From Thermodesulfobacteriales bacterium (GTDB lineage Bacteria > Desulfobacterota_D > UBA1144 > Nemesobacterales > UBA2774): a stretch of 16,012 bases of DNA. The stretch lies in the NCBI GenBank assembly GCA_004525335.1, contig SPCL01000039.1, positions 1 through 16,012 on the forward strand, read 5' to 3'. Below, in pieces: positions 1 to 8,117 of the stretch. The stretch's first letter is position 1, and each line of letters starts with the position of its first letter. A model generated the notes under the pieces. That model was not told where the DNA came from. It made no database searches and saw only the letters and a program-made list of their open reading frames with translations. The position numbers and the translations under genes were made by a program.

Positions 1-1
1 A

Positions 2-86
2 TGGTGCCGAAGGCGGGAGTCGAACCCGCACGCCCGAAGGCACAGCCCCCTCAAGACTGCGTGTCTGCCAATTCCACCACTTCGGC
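2..86 (-). tRNA. tRNA-Leu (anticodon GAG)
   Basis: On the minus strand the sequence folds as a class II tRNA. The acceptor stem is GCCGAAG pairing with CTTCGGC, followed by an encoded ACCA end (CCA complement at 2-4). The anticodon stem is CAGTC/GGCTG around the 7-nt loop TTGAGGG, which puts GAG at 50-52. The variable arm is long (GCC-TTCG-GGC) and the T arm is GCGGG-TTCGACT-CCCGC. The long variable arm and the GAG anticodon make this leucine, reading CUC/CUU. It lies 155 nt downstream of the phosphoglycerate mutase gene on the same strand. No convincing promoter was found in 87-241, so cotranscription is possible but not shown. Confidence 0.96.
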
Positions 87-241
87 ACTGATGCACATTA
101 ACGAGTTGCAATATGCGTGCTGAGGTTTAGAAACAAAACAAGTCCTTAGTCTTAGTAGTTAAAGATATCCGCTAAGATTGGCAGTAAGGCCTGTATAAAT
201 TAGCATACGGGTGCTGAATTTCAAGATGGTCGACTAACAAA

Positions 242-1465
242 TTATGCGCCGTATTTCTGAAGTCTTCCCGCATGGGCAAGAACAAGTGTCATAAGATCTG
301 TAGCTCTAAAAGTTCCAAGCTCACCTTTAAGGCAATCAGACTCGCCAAACCCTTGGGCTCCTTCGGCTCTTACATTCTTTGCATTTATGAGTATGGGTAC
401 AGGATGCCAGCTGTGAGCTTTCATGCTTGCAGGAGTTGAATGATCACCTGTTACAACTATAACATCAGGATTTAGCTCTAGAATATCCGGAACGAAACTG
501 TCGAACTCCTCGATCACGCCGACCTTGCCCTGAAAATTTCCGTCCTCACCGTAGCTGTCAGTCTTCTTAACGTGGAAATAGAAGAAGTCATGTTTATCAA
601 AATCTCTTTTTAACGTATCAATTTCAGCTTTTATAGAAGAGTCCTCTACTTCTAGCACTTCCATTCCAACAAGCTTGGCCACACCGCGGTACATGGGGTA
701 AGTTGCTATACAAGCAGCGTTGAGACCGTAGGCTTCTGAGTAAGAGGTGAGATTAGGATGAGTCGCAATGCCTCTTAACAAGAGATAATTTGCCCTTTCT
801 TCATCCCTTATAATTTCGGCAACCTGGTCGACAAATTTTGCTATTACTTTCGCAACCTTGTCCGCTTCAGGATTATCCCCAGTGGCAATAATCGGGCTCT
901 TGCCCTCAGCTTGAGGATCGGTATCGTGAATACTATCCCCTCCTTCGCCAATTGGTTCGGGGAAAGAAAGCACAATTGCTGAGCGGTGCTCCATGCCTGA
1001 GGTCATATTGACCTTCACACCGTCTATCTCTTTTATTTTCTCGGTAATCCTGGATACGATTCTGATATTCTCCTGGGTAGGAATACGCCCTGCCCTACGG
1101 TCAGTAATTATCGGAGTATCTCCTTCATATTTAACCGTTGCAAAGTTGCCTCTTATCGCAAGGTCGTTCGGGGTTAGATACAACCCAAGACCTAGCGCTT
1201 CGAGCACCCCTCGCCCAATTTCGTATTTAAGAGGGTCGTAGCCAAATAAGCCAAGATGAGCAGCACCGCTGCCCGGTGTAATACCATAAGCCACAGGCAA
1301 GTGCTGACCACATGCGCTGTTTTGGGCTAGCGCGTCAAGATTCGGCGTATTAGCAGCCTCAAGCTCTGTCTTACCGCTCTGAGGCAGCCCCCCTACTCCG
1401 TCTAAAACTACAAACACAATTTTTGTATCGTTTTTTTGAAGTAACTTTTTTATAACTCCCTGCAT
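242..1465 (-). CDS. apgM: 2,3-bisphosphoglycerate-independent phosphoglycerate mutase, archaeal (ApgM) type
   Basis: This cytosolic glycolysis/gluconeogenesis enzyme interconverts 3- and 2-phosphoglycerate using two divalent metals and a phosphoserine intermediate. It belongs to the alkaline-phosphatase superfamily. At 407 aa it has the length of the archaeal-type family; the classical GpmI is about 510 aa. Visible motifs are the first metal Asp in VVLDGVGG (D22), the nucleophile Ser in TPGSGAAHLGLFGYDP (S66), and the C-terminal metal cluster in VTGDHSTP (D341, H342) plus HSWHP (H351, H354). The start is ATG at 1465 with a GGGGGTGAG Shine-Dalgarno-like stretch 3 nt upstream. It lies 62 nt downstream of the phosphodiesterase gene on the same strand, so the two may be cotranscribed. 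Family assignment is firm; activity is inferred from intact motifs. Confidence 0.95.
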   Translation of the reverse strand: MQGVIKKLLQKNDTKIVFVVLDGVGGLPQSGKTELEAANTPNLDALAQNSACGQHLPVAYGITPGSGAAHLGLFGYDPLKYEIGRGVLEALGLGLYLTPNDLAIRGNFATVKYEGDTPIITDRRAGRIPTQENIRIVSRITEKIKEIDGVKVNMTSGMEHRSAIVLSFPEPIGEGGDSIHDTDPQAEGKSPIIATGDNPEADKVAKVIAKFVDQVAEIIRDEERANYLLLRGIATHPNLTSYSEAYGLNAACIATYPMYRGVAKLVGMEVLEVEDSSIKAEIDTLKRDFDKHDFFYFHVKKTDSYGEDGNFQGKVGVIEEFDSFVPDILELNPDVIVVTGDHSTPASMKAHSWHPVPILINAKNVRAEGAQGFGESDCLKGELGTFRATDLMTLVLAHAGRLQKYGA

Positions 1466-1527
1466 TATCTCACCCCCGTATATTATGAAGAATTAAAATT
1501 GTCCCCGTAGTTTTAAGCAGAATCAAG

Positions 1528-2295
1528 TTATGCTTGATCCAACTCCACCTCCATACCGTCGTAAGCTGGGACTATGTTGTCCGGAAGCTCGCTCAATAGG
1601 GTATCGTATTCGACCTCATGCCCCATATGTGTGAATACTGTAAGCTTCGGATTTAATTTCTGAGCCATTTCAACTGCCTGATCTATGTTAAAATGCGCCG
1701 GGTGCTCTCTGTATCTGAGAGCGCTTAAGATTAATAGATCTAGTCCCTTTAACTTGTCCAAGGATTCAGGAGGTATACCGCTGCAATCTGTTAGATAGGC
1801 GAAATTACCAATTCGATAACCTAAAATCATCCAATTAGCATGATTTATCTCAACAGGAATTATACTTATCCCGTCAAAATCAAAATTGTTTTCTACCACG
1901 TTTAATTCCAATTTGGGCTTACCGCCTGAAGAGTAAACTCCATCAAATATGTATCCAAAGTTATTTTTCAGATTGTTAATAGTTAATGCGTTCCCGTAGC
2001 ACGGGATTACCATATCGTTAACAAAATTAAATGTCCTAAGCTCATCAATACCGTGCGTGTGATCTGCATGTGAATGTGTATATAGCACTGCATCAAGTCT
2101 TGTAATATTGTGTCTAAGCGCTTGAAACCTCAGATCTGTTGAGCTATCAATTAGAATATTTTTGCCCTGAGACTCTATAAACACAGAACACCGGGTCCTT
2201 TTGTTCTTTGGATTATCCGAAGCGCATACAGAGCATTGGCAACCGATTATTGGAACACCGGTAGATGTAGCGCAACCAAGTAGAGTTACCTTCAT
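1528..2295 (-). CDS. PhnP-like metallo-beta-lactamase-fold phosphodiesterase
   Basis: A 255-aa MBL-fold hydrolase. The dinuclear metal motif HxHxDH is THSHADHTHG (H74, H76, D78, H79). A later ligand candidate is the Asp in YLTDCSG, and the C-terminal FTHMGHE (H223, H226) ends the fold. Near the N-terminus Cys19, Cys21 and Cys24 match the structural zinc site of PhnP-type enzymes (GCxCxxC). PhnP hydrolyses 5-phosphoribosyl 1,2-cyclic phosphate in phosphonate breakdown. There are no phn genes here, so the substrate may be another cyclic phosphodiester. The length matches E. coli PhnP (about 250 aa). The ATG start has no Shine-Dalgarno, but a promoter-like pair ends 7 nt before it, so the mRNA may be leaderless. 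Fold confidence is high; substrate is unknown. Confidence 0.88.
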   Translation of the reverse strand: MKVTLLGCATSTGVPIIGCQCSVCASDNPKNKRTRCSVFIESQGKNILIDSSTDLRFQALRHNITRLDAVLYTHSHADHTHGIDELRTFNFVNDMVIPCYGNALTINNLKNNFGYIFDGVYSSGGKPKLELNVVENNFDFDGISIIPVEINHANWMILGYRIGNFAYLTDCSGIPPESLDKLKGLDLLILSALRYREHPAHFNIDQAVEMAQKLNPKLTVFTHMGHEVEYDTLLSELPDNIVPAYDGMEVELDQA

Positions 2296-2302
2296 TTAGA
2301 CA

Positions 2303-2331
2303 AATTTAGCATTAAGTTATAATCATTTCAA
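2303..2331 (-). promoter_or_regulatory. Predicted sigma70-type promoter for the PhnP-like gene (leaderless geometry)
   Basis: Read on the minus strand: -35 TTGAAA (2326-2331), a 17-bp spacer, then -10 TAAATT (2303-2308). Seven bases (2296-2302) separate the -10 from the ATG at 2293-2295, so transcription would start at or next to the start codon. An alternative pair, TTGGGG (2340-2345) and TATAAC (2316-2321) with an 18-bp spacer, would give a leader of about 13 nt. Neither option leaves room for a Shine-Dalgarno sequence. Confidence 0.5.
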
Positions 2332-2394
2332 AAAATAATCCCCAACTTAGTATAATTTGGCATCTGAAATGTTAAAGTAGATTATAAAATAATG

Positions 2395-2423
2395 TTTACA
2401 AATTACTACAAGAATAGTATAAT
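2395..2423 (+). promoter_or_regulatory. Strong sigma70-type promoter for the amidase gene
   Basis: TTTACA (2395-2400), a 17-bp spacer and a perfect TATAAT (2418-2423). The expected start of transcription is near 2430, only about 6 nt before the GTG start codon at 2436. This is the best promoter match in the window. Confidence 0.72.
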
Positions 2424-2435
2424 TATATCACTAAG

Positions 2436-4154
2436 GTGACTAAAAGAACTGTAACTTTCTTAATAATTTCGTCTCTAATAGCACTATTTTCCTCTATTAA
2501 TACCTCATTTGGTGAAGATAGAGGTGAAACACTCTACGTCCAAACCTTCGATCTTTATAAAAGCCTTACCGTAAACAAAGATAAATCACAAAACAAAGAA
2601 ATTTGGGAAACAATTGCGCGAGCTTTCTACAGTATAGACAAGGATTATCCTAACAGCCCCAAGGCTCCTAATTCGCTATTTCTCTCAGGCAAAATGTATG
2701 AGGAAATGGGAGAGAGGTTTAATTCACAAAAAGATTTTGATATGTCTGTTGGAATATCCAGAAAATTTGTAAGGAAATATCCTGATAGCAACCTAGCTGA
2801 TGACGCTCAGTTAAGAGTCGCAAGAATAGTTGAGAGACAGAGCAAATCAGACGCCTATATTGAATATGACAAACTTATAACAGAGTTTCCAAATAGCGAC
2901 ATGAGAACAATCGCTCAAAACAAAAAACAGGAATTAGCACCGTTTAAACCGGCCAGTAAACCTGTTTACAAAGCTAAGGATACAAACGCCTCTAGTCCAT
3001 CAACAAGCGGGCTTACTAAAGTAAGTCAAATACGCCATTGGTCCACTGACGATTACACAAGAGTTGTTATCCACTTAGACAAAAATGCGTCTTATACATC
3101 CAGGTTATTAAAACCAGACCCGGCACAGGGAACGCCACCAAGGCTTTTTGTAGATATACAAGGGGCTACAGTTGACAAGAACTTATACATTGAACCGATA
3201 AAAAAAGGCTTACTCGATCAAATCAAGTTTGCTAGAAATACTAAAGATACCGTGCGCGTTGTGCTCTATATAAATAGCTTTGATGATTATAAGGTTTTTG
3301 AATTGAAGGACCCTCCCAGGATAGTGATGGATATTGAGGGAAGCGGGAAGAAAGCAGGCGGATATTATGCAAGCGAGAAAGACACAGAAACTTATGAGTA
3401 TATATCAGGGATGCCTGAAGATGAGGTATCTTCCCTTTCTGAAGCTCTAGGACTGAAAATACGTACAGTGGTTATTGACGCCGGACATGGTGGTCATGAC
3501 CCCGGCGCTATAGGTCCTACCGGGCTTAAAGAAAAAGATGTAAATTTAAGAATTGCAAAAGCGCTTAAAAAGAAATTAGACACTGATGGAAAGAAGTTTG
3601 GAATAACAAAAGTTTATTTGACTAGAGACACTGATAAGTTCATACCGCTAGAAGAAAGAACTGGTATCGCTAAAAAATTAGGAGCAGACCTGTTTATATC
3701 GATCCACTGTAACGCAGCTCGGAGCAAGCAAGCATATGGAATAGAAACTTATATCCTAAGTGTAACCAATGACAAGGCTGCACTTGCAGTTGCCGCGAGA
3801 GAGAATGCCAGCACTATTATATCCAGAAGTGAGATGGACAAAGTTCTTAAGCAATATCTACTTGGAGCAAAGATTGAAGAATCCCAGCGTTTTGCGAATC
3901 ACGTACAAAGCTCTGTCGTGAACAACGTTTCTACCAAATACCCTCCGGTAAAAAACAAAGGAGTTAAGAAGGCTCCATTTATTGTGCTTATTGGAGCAGA
4001 CATACCAAGCATCCTGGTAGAAACATCTTTCATAACTAACCCAAGGGACGAAAAAAGATTAAATAGCAGCGATTACATAAATAAGATTGCAGATGGTATT
4101 TTTGTAGGCGTTCAAAAATTCTCAACTGAGATGCAAACAGCATCTATTCAATAA
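2436..4154 (+). CDS. N-acetylmuramoyl-L-alanine amidase, TPR-AMIN-Amidase_3 (AmiC-like)
   Basis: This exported zinc amidase cleaves the bond between MurNAc and the stem peptide, typically during septum splitting. Residues 1-26 form a signal peptide (MTKR, hydrophobic stretch, then SFG). Residues about 30-170 are TPR-like helices (for example NSPKAPNSLFLSGKMYEE), likely for protein contacts. Residues about 195-300 form an AMIN domain, which targets peptidoglycan or the septal machinery. Residues about 344-565 are Amidase_3. Zinc and catalytic residues are intact: H351 in DAGHGGHDPG, E366, H424 in ISIHCNA and E529 in LVETSFITN. The only usable start is GTG at 2436, since an in-frame stop lies at 2415. 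The start has no SD and sits about 6 nt after the predicted transcription start. A TPR-AMIN-Amidase_3 order is typical of deltaproteobacteria-like groups. Confidence 0.94.
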   Translation: MTKRTVTFLIISSLIALFSSINTSFGEDRGETLYVQTFDLYKSLTVNKDKSQNKEIWETIARAFYSIDKDYPNSPKAPNSLFLSGKMYEEMGERFNSQKDFDMSVGISRKFVRKYPDSNLADDAQLRVARIVERQSKSDAYIEYDKLITEFPNSDMRTIAQNKKQELAPFKPASKPVYKAKDTNASSPSTSGLTKVSQIRHWSTDDYTRVVIHLDKNASYTSRLLKPDPAQGTPPRLFVDIQGATVDKNLYIEPIKKGLLDQIKFARNTKDTVRVVLYINSFDDYKVFELKDPPRIVMDIEGSGKKAGGYYASEKDTETYEYISGMPEDEVSSLSEALGLKIRTVVIDAGHGGHDPGAIGPTGLKEKDVNLRIAKALKKKLDTDGKKFGITKVYLTRDTDKFIPLEERTGIAKKLGADLFISIHCNAARSKQAYGIETYILSVTNDKAALAVAARENASTIISRSEMDKVLKQYLLGAKIEESQRFANHVQSSVVNNVSTKYPPVKNKGVKKAPFIVLIGADIPSILVETSFITNPRDEKRLNSSDYINKIADGIFVGVQKFSTEMQTASIQ

Positions 4155-4309
4155 TTCTATTTTATTCCAAGTTATTATAATTTCGTATTTATTCTATATA
4201 TAGAAACAAGAAGTATCATTCTTAAAGCTAAAAATCCGTAACCAAACATGTTATTATTTCCTTTTATCAACATGCTAAATATTAATACTCCGGGACTGAC
4301 AAACAACTT

Positions 4310-6028
4310 ATGAGCAAAAATGCAGATATAGCTAATATTTTTGAGCAGATGGCGGTGATGCTTAGCATTTTGGACGATAATCCATTTAAAATTAGGGCAT
4401 ATAAGAAAGCTGCGGTCAACATACTGGAGCTTAACGAAGATATAGAAGACAGAGTAAGCCAAGACGATGTAACCGATATACCCGGGGTGGGAAAAGACCT
4501 TGCAAATAAGGTTAAAGAATATGTAGAAACCGGGGAAATTAAGGAATTCGACAAACTCCAGGAACAAGTACCTCTTGAAATGACTGAGCTTCTGGGAATA
4601 TTGGGTCTTGGACCAAAAACTCTAGCTCTACTTTATAGAGAACTCCATGTAAGAGGACTTGAAGATTTAGAGAAAGTACTTGATAGTGATGAAGTTCTTA
4701 AATTCAAAGGACTCGGACAAAAAAAGGTAGATGAAATTAAAAGAGGCATACCACTTCTTAAAGAAAAAAGAGACAGGACTCACCTAGGCAAAGCTCTACC
4801 GCTAGCAGAAGCAATAAAGAAGGAAGTAGAAGGTATAAAAGGCACCGAAGGAACTATAATAGCAGGCTCTATCAGAAGAATGAGGGAGACAATTAAGGAT
4901 ATAGATATACTTACGATTTCTGATAACACAGAGAGGACGGTAAAGGAATTTACTGAGCTTCCATTCGTAAAGGAGGTGCTGGCTTCAGGAAGTACAAAAG
5001 GAAGTGTAATTACCAAAAACGGAATACAAGTGGACCTCCGTGTTGTTGGGCCAGAATCCTACGGAGGGGCGCTTCAGTATTTCTCAGGCTCTCAAGCGCA
5101 TAACGTTAAGCTGAGATCCATTGCCTCTAAAAATGGACTCCGAATAAATGAATACGGCATTTTCAAAGGTGAGGATAAAATTGCCGGAGAAACAGAGAGG
5201 GAGATGTACGGCACTCTAGACCTGCCATTCATCCCCCCTGAGTTGAGAGAAGACAGGGGTGAGATAGAAGCAGCAATGCAGGGTAATCTCCCCGATCTCA
5301 TTGAGCTTGGAGATATAAAGGGCGATCTCCACATGCACACAACCTGGAGCGACGGTAAAGCGTCAATTCAGGAAATGGCGGAGAGTGCTATGGCGTTAGG
5401 ATATGAATATGTAGCCATAACCGACCACTCCCCCTCTTCAACTATCGCAAACGGGCTATCCATAGAAAGGCTTCAAGAAAAGAGAGAAGAATTAATAGTA
5501 GTGAATAAGAAAATGAAGGGCATTAATATACTCATGGGCTCTGAAGTGGATATAAAAACTGACGGCACTCTTGATTATCCTGATGAGGTTTTAAAGGAAT
5601 TGGACGTAGTAATAGCATCTGTTCATAGCGGATTTAAAATGGACAGGGATACGATTACCAAAAGAATATTAAAAGCGCTTGAGAACCCTTATGTCCATGC
5701 TCTCGGGCACCCCACAGGAAGACTAATTAACCAACGCGAGCCCTATGACGTTGATATAGATCAGCTAATAGAAGCAGCACTCAAATATGATAAGGCTCTA
5801 GAAGTGAATTCATCTTATTTAAGACTTGATCTCAAAGACCTCCATGTAAAAAAAGCAGTTGAAGCAGGTGTGAAGATTATTATCTCCACTGACGCTCATA
5901 GACCAGAAGAACTGCTTCAGATGCGTTATGGAGTTGGTACAGCTAGAAGAGGATGGGTTCAGAAAAAGGATGTTTTAAACGCTTTAGAATTTGACGAGCT
6001 TAATGAATGGCTAAAGAGCAAGAAATAG
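4310..6028 (+). CDS. polX: DNA polymerase X family protein with PHP domain
   Basis: A 572-aa bacterial-type PolX, a gap-filling polymerase of base-excision repair with a C-terminal PHP metallo-domain that supplies 3'-5' exonuclease and AP-endonuclease activity in studied members. The N-terminal 8-kDa-like region carries HhH elements (DIPGVGKDLANKV, LGLGPKTLALLY). The palm has GSIRRMRETIKDIDIL with D197 and D199, and the third Asp D242 in QVDLRVV. The PHP domain starts near residue 338 with DLHMHTTWSDG (H341, H343), followed by ITDHSPSS, HPTGR and STDAHRP (D528, H530). All expected catalytic residues are present and the length is normal. The N-terminus aligns well with family starts. There is no SD, and the ATG overlaps the stop of a 21-codon upstream reading frame. 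LigA follows 33 nt downstream. Confidence 0.95.
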   Translation: MSKNADIANIFEQMAVMLSILDDNPFKIRAYKKAAVNILELNEDIEDRVSQDDVTDIPGVGKDLANKVKEYVETGEIKEFDKLQEQVPLEMTELLGILGLGPKTLALLYRELHVRGLEDLEKVLDSDEVLKFKGLGQKKVDEIKRGIPLLKEKRDRTHLGKALPLAEAIKKEVEGIKGTEGTIIAGSIRRMRETIKDIDILTISDNTERTVKEFTELPFVKEVLASGSTKGSVITKNGIQVDLRVVGPESYGGALQYFSGSQAHNVKLRSIASKNGLRINEYGIFKGEDKIAGETEREMYGTLDLPFIPPELREDRGEIEAAMQGNLPDLIELGDIKGDLHMHTTWSDGKASIQEMAESAMALGYEYVAITDHSPSSTIANGLSIERLQEKREELIVVNKKMKGINILMGSEVDIKTDGTLDYPDEVLKELDVVIASVHSGFKMDRDTITKRILKALENPYVHALGHPTGRLINQREPYDVDIDQLIEAALKYDKALEVNSSYLRLDLKDLHVKKAVEAGVKIIISTDAHRPEELLQMRYGVGTARRGWVQKKDVLNALEFDELNEWLKSKK

Positions 6029-6061
6029 AAATTCACTAAAACAATTCAGGAACAATTATTT

Positions 6062-8089
6062 ATGTCTTCCACAAACAAACAAATTTCAATATCCCAGGCA
6101 AAGAAACGAGTTGAGGAACTTTCAAAAGAGCTTGAGCACCATAATTACCTTTACTATATCAAAAACAGCCCTGAAATATCTGATTATGAATTTGACACTT
6201 TATTAAACGAGCTTAAACGGATTGAAGCACTTTACCCAGAGCTAGTTAAACCTGACTCACCTACACAGCGCGTGGGTGGTACCGTGGCAGAGGGTTTTAA
6301 TTCTGTCCCCCACCGAGTGCCTATGATGAGTATCGATAATATTTCAGACGAAGAAGGAGCTTATGATTTTAACGGGCGGGTAAAACGTATTCTGGAAATC
6401 ACAGGCGATATCGAGTACATAGCAGAACCCAAATTTGATGGAGTATCAGCCTCTTTAACTTACGAAAAAGGGTTGTTAATTCAAGGCGCCACACGTGGGA
6501 ATGGGCGAATGGGTGAGGAAATCACCGCAAACCTAAGAACAATTAATACAATCCCTCTAAGGCTTAAGCGCTCAAAAAATATCCCGGACATAATAGAGAT
6601 TAGAGGCGAGGTTTTATATCCGATTGAAGCTTTTAAAGCACTAAACAAAGAGTTGTCTGATGAAGGTGAGCCGGTTTTTGCAAATCCAAGAAATGCTGCT
6701 TCCGGAGCAGTAAGGCAACTTGATTCCTCAGTTACAGCAAACCGTCCTCTAGATTTCTACGCATGGGGCGTTGGTGACGTAGTTGGCTTTGAGATCAAAT
6801 TTGAGGAGGAAATAGTTGAAGCTCTGAGATCATGGGGCTTTAAAGTCGAAGACCATATTATGAAGTGTGCGAATATTGAAGAGGCCATTTCGTATCAAAA
6901 AGAAATTGAATCAGCAAGAGACAACCTCCCATATGAAGCCGATGGGATAGTGCTTAAAGTAAACAGAAAGGATTACCAAAGAGAGCTTGGAGCAACCGCA
7001 AAACACCCAAGGTGGACTATTGCATATAAATTTAAAGCTAGACAGGCAACTACTGTTATTAATGGTATAACGGTGCAAGTTGGGAGAGTCGGGCTCCTTA
7101 CCCCCGTTGCCGAGCTTGAGCCGGTTAATATCTCAGGAATTACTATTAAGCGGGCTTCTCTACATACGGACGACATAATAAAAGACCGGGATATAAGAAT
7201 TGGAGATACGGTTCTTATTCAAAGAGCAGGAGATGTTATACCTGAAGTGGTGATGCCGATCATTGAAAAAAGAACGGGTAATGAAAAAGTGTTCTTAATG
7301 CCTGAGAACTGTCCTTCTTGCCAAACACCGGTAGAAAAAGAAGGCTCTTATTATTATTGTCCCAACCTGTCCTGTCATGCACAGTTAAAAGGCCGCATAA
7401 AACACTTAGCCTCAAGAAAGGCTTTTGACATCGAAGGGCTTGGAGAAAAGATAGTAGAGCAGCTATTGGAAGTAGGATTGATTAAAGATATGGCTGACAT
7501 TTTTTACTTAAAAAAAGGGGATATAATCCCCCTTGAAAGGTTTGCAGAAAAATCGGCAGCTAACCTTGAAGACGAAATTGCAAAGAGTAAAAAAGTCACT
7601 TTTGACCGTTTTATAAACGCCCTAAGCATACGACATGTAGGAGAGCGTGTAGCTCAAATACTGTCTCAGAACTTCACAAGCATTGAGGATCTAATGAGCG
7701 CAACACAACAATCGCTAGTTAATATCCACACTGTTGGGGATGAAATAGCAAAAAGCATAGTGCACTTTTTTGAATTGGATAGCAACAGGGAATTAGTTGC
7801 TAAAATGCTTGATTCCGGAATAGAAATTCAACATAGCGAGAAAACTGAGATCAGCGATAATTTTGCCGGGCAAAGTTTTGTTTTCACGGGCGCGCTACAA
7901 ACTATGACCAGGGATGAGGCTCAAAGTTTGGCACAAAGCCACGGTGGGCGCGCAACTTTATCTGTGACCAAGAAAACGAGTTATGTGGTTGTAGGAAAAG
8001 ATCCGGGATCTAAATATGATAAGGCAATCTCTTTAGGTGTAGAAATCTTGACTGAAGATGAATTCCTGAAGCTAGTTAATTCTGATTAG
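6062..8089 (+). CDS. ligA: NAD-dependent DNA ligase LigA
   Basis: This 675-aa essential bacterial ligase seals nicks by forming a lysyl-AMP from NAD+. Domains in order: the Ia NAD-binding region (YYxxNSPEISDYEFD), the adenylation domain with nucleophile K124 in EPKFDGVSAS, an OB fold around GRVGLLTPVAELEPV, a four-Cys zinc finger (C417, C420, C433, C438), an HhH region (DIEGLGEKIVEQL; IRHVGERVAQIL) and a C-terminal BRCT domain from about residue 597. Length and all motifs are canonical. AGGAA (6049-6053) upstream of the ATG is a plausible ribosome binding site. The short gap after polX suggests cotranscription, and so a physical coupling of gap filling and nick sealing. Confidence 0.98.
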   Translation: MSSTNKQISISQAKKRVEELSKELEHHNYLYYIKNSPEISDYEFDTLLNELKRIEALYPELVKPDSPTQRVGGTVAEGFNSVPHRVPMMSIDNISDEEGAYDFNGRVKRILEITGDIEYIAEPKFDGVSASLTYEKGLLIQGATRGNGRMGEEITANLRTINTIPLRLKRSKNIPDIIEIRGEVLYPIEAFKALNKELSDEGEPVFANPRNAASGAVRQLDSSVTANRPLDFYAWGVGDVVGFEIKFEEEIVEALRSWGFKVEDHIMKCANIEEAISYQKEIESARDNLPYEADGIVLKVNRKDYQRELGATAKHPRWTIAYKFKARQATTVINGITVQVGRVGLLTPVAELEPVNISGITIKRASLHTDDIIKDRDIRIGDTVLIQRAGDVIPEVVMPIIEKRTGNEKVFLMPENCPSCQTPVEKEGSYYYCPNLSCHAQLKGRIKHLASRKAFDIEGLGEKIVEQLLEVGLIKDMADIFYLKKGDIIPLERFAEKSAANLEDEIAKSKKVTFDRFINALSIRHVGERVAQILSQNFTSIEDLMSATQQSLVNIHTVGDEIAKSIVHFFELDSNRELVAKMLDSGIEIQHSEKTEISDNFAGQSFVFTGALQTMTRDEAQSLAQSHGGRATLSVTKKTSYVVVGKDPGSKYDKAISLGVEILTEDEFLKLVNSD

Positions 8090-8103
8090 ATTTTTTATCT
8101 GAT
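8085..8103. terminator. Weak AT-rich hairpin between convergent ligA and rlmB
   Basis: ATTAGAT (8085-8091) pairs with ATCTGAT (8097-8103) across a TTTTT loop, giving 7 pairs including one G-U. It sits at the end of ligA and just past the end of rlmB on the other strand. It lacks a GC-rich stem and a trailing T run, so it is only a weak terminator candidate. Confidence 0.22.
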
Positions 8104-8117
8104 ATCTGACATCTGAT
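8097..8117. repeat. Three tandem heptamers between ligA and rlmB
   Basis: ATCTGAT (8097-8103), ATCTGAC (8104-8110) and ATCTGAT (8111-8117) run head to tail and fill most of the 27-nt gap between two convergent genes. Further TCTGAT copies lie at 8081-8086 (end of ligA) and 8135-8140 (end of rlmB). A slippage-generated microrepeat is the simplest reading. Confidence 0.6.

Noticed and set aside
87..241. Promoter for tRNA-Leu
   Set aside because: Possible -35-like TTGTTT and -10-like boxes have poor spacing (15 or 20 bp); nothing convincing.
1521..1538. Small inverted repeat ATCAAG/CTTGAT at the end of the PhnP-like gene
   Set aside because: Only 6 pairs, overlaps the stop codon and has no T run, so it is not supported as a terminator.
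4183..4289. Short palindromes and AT-rich boxes upstream of polX (for example TCTATATATAGA and CATGTT...AACATG)
   Set aside because: Expected by chance in such AT-rich DNA; no -35/-10 pair with good spacing was found.
4175..4567. 130-codon minus-strand open frame opposite the polX start, hydrophobic product
   Set aside because: It lies antisense to the well-matched PolX N-terminus; hydrophobicity is expected from the complement of a charged, AT-rich coding region. No SD or family resemblance.
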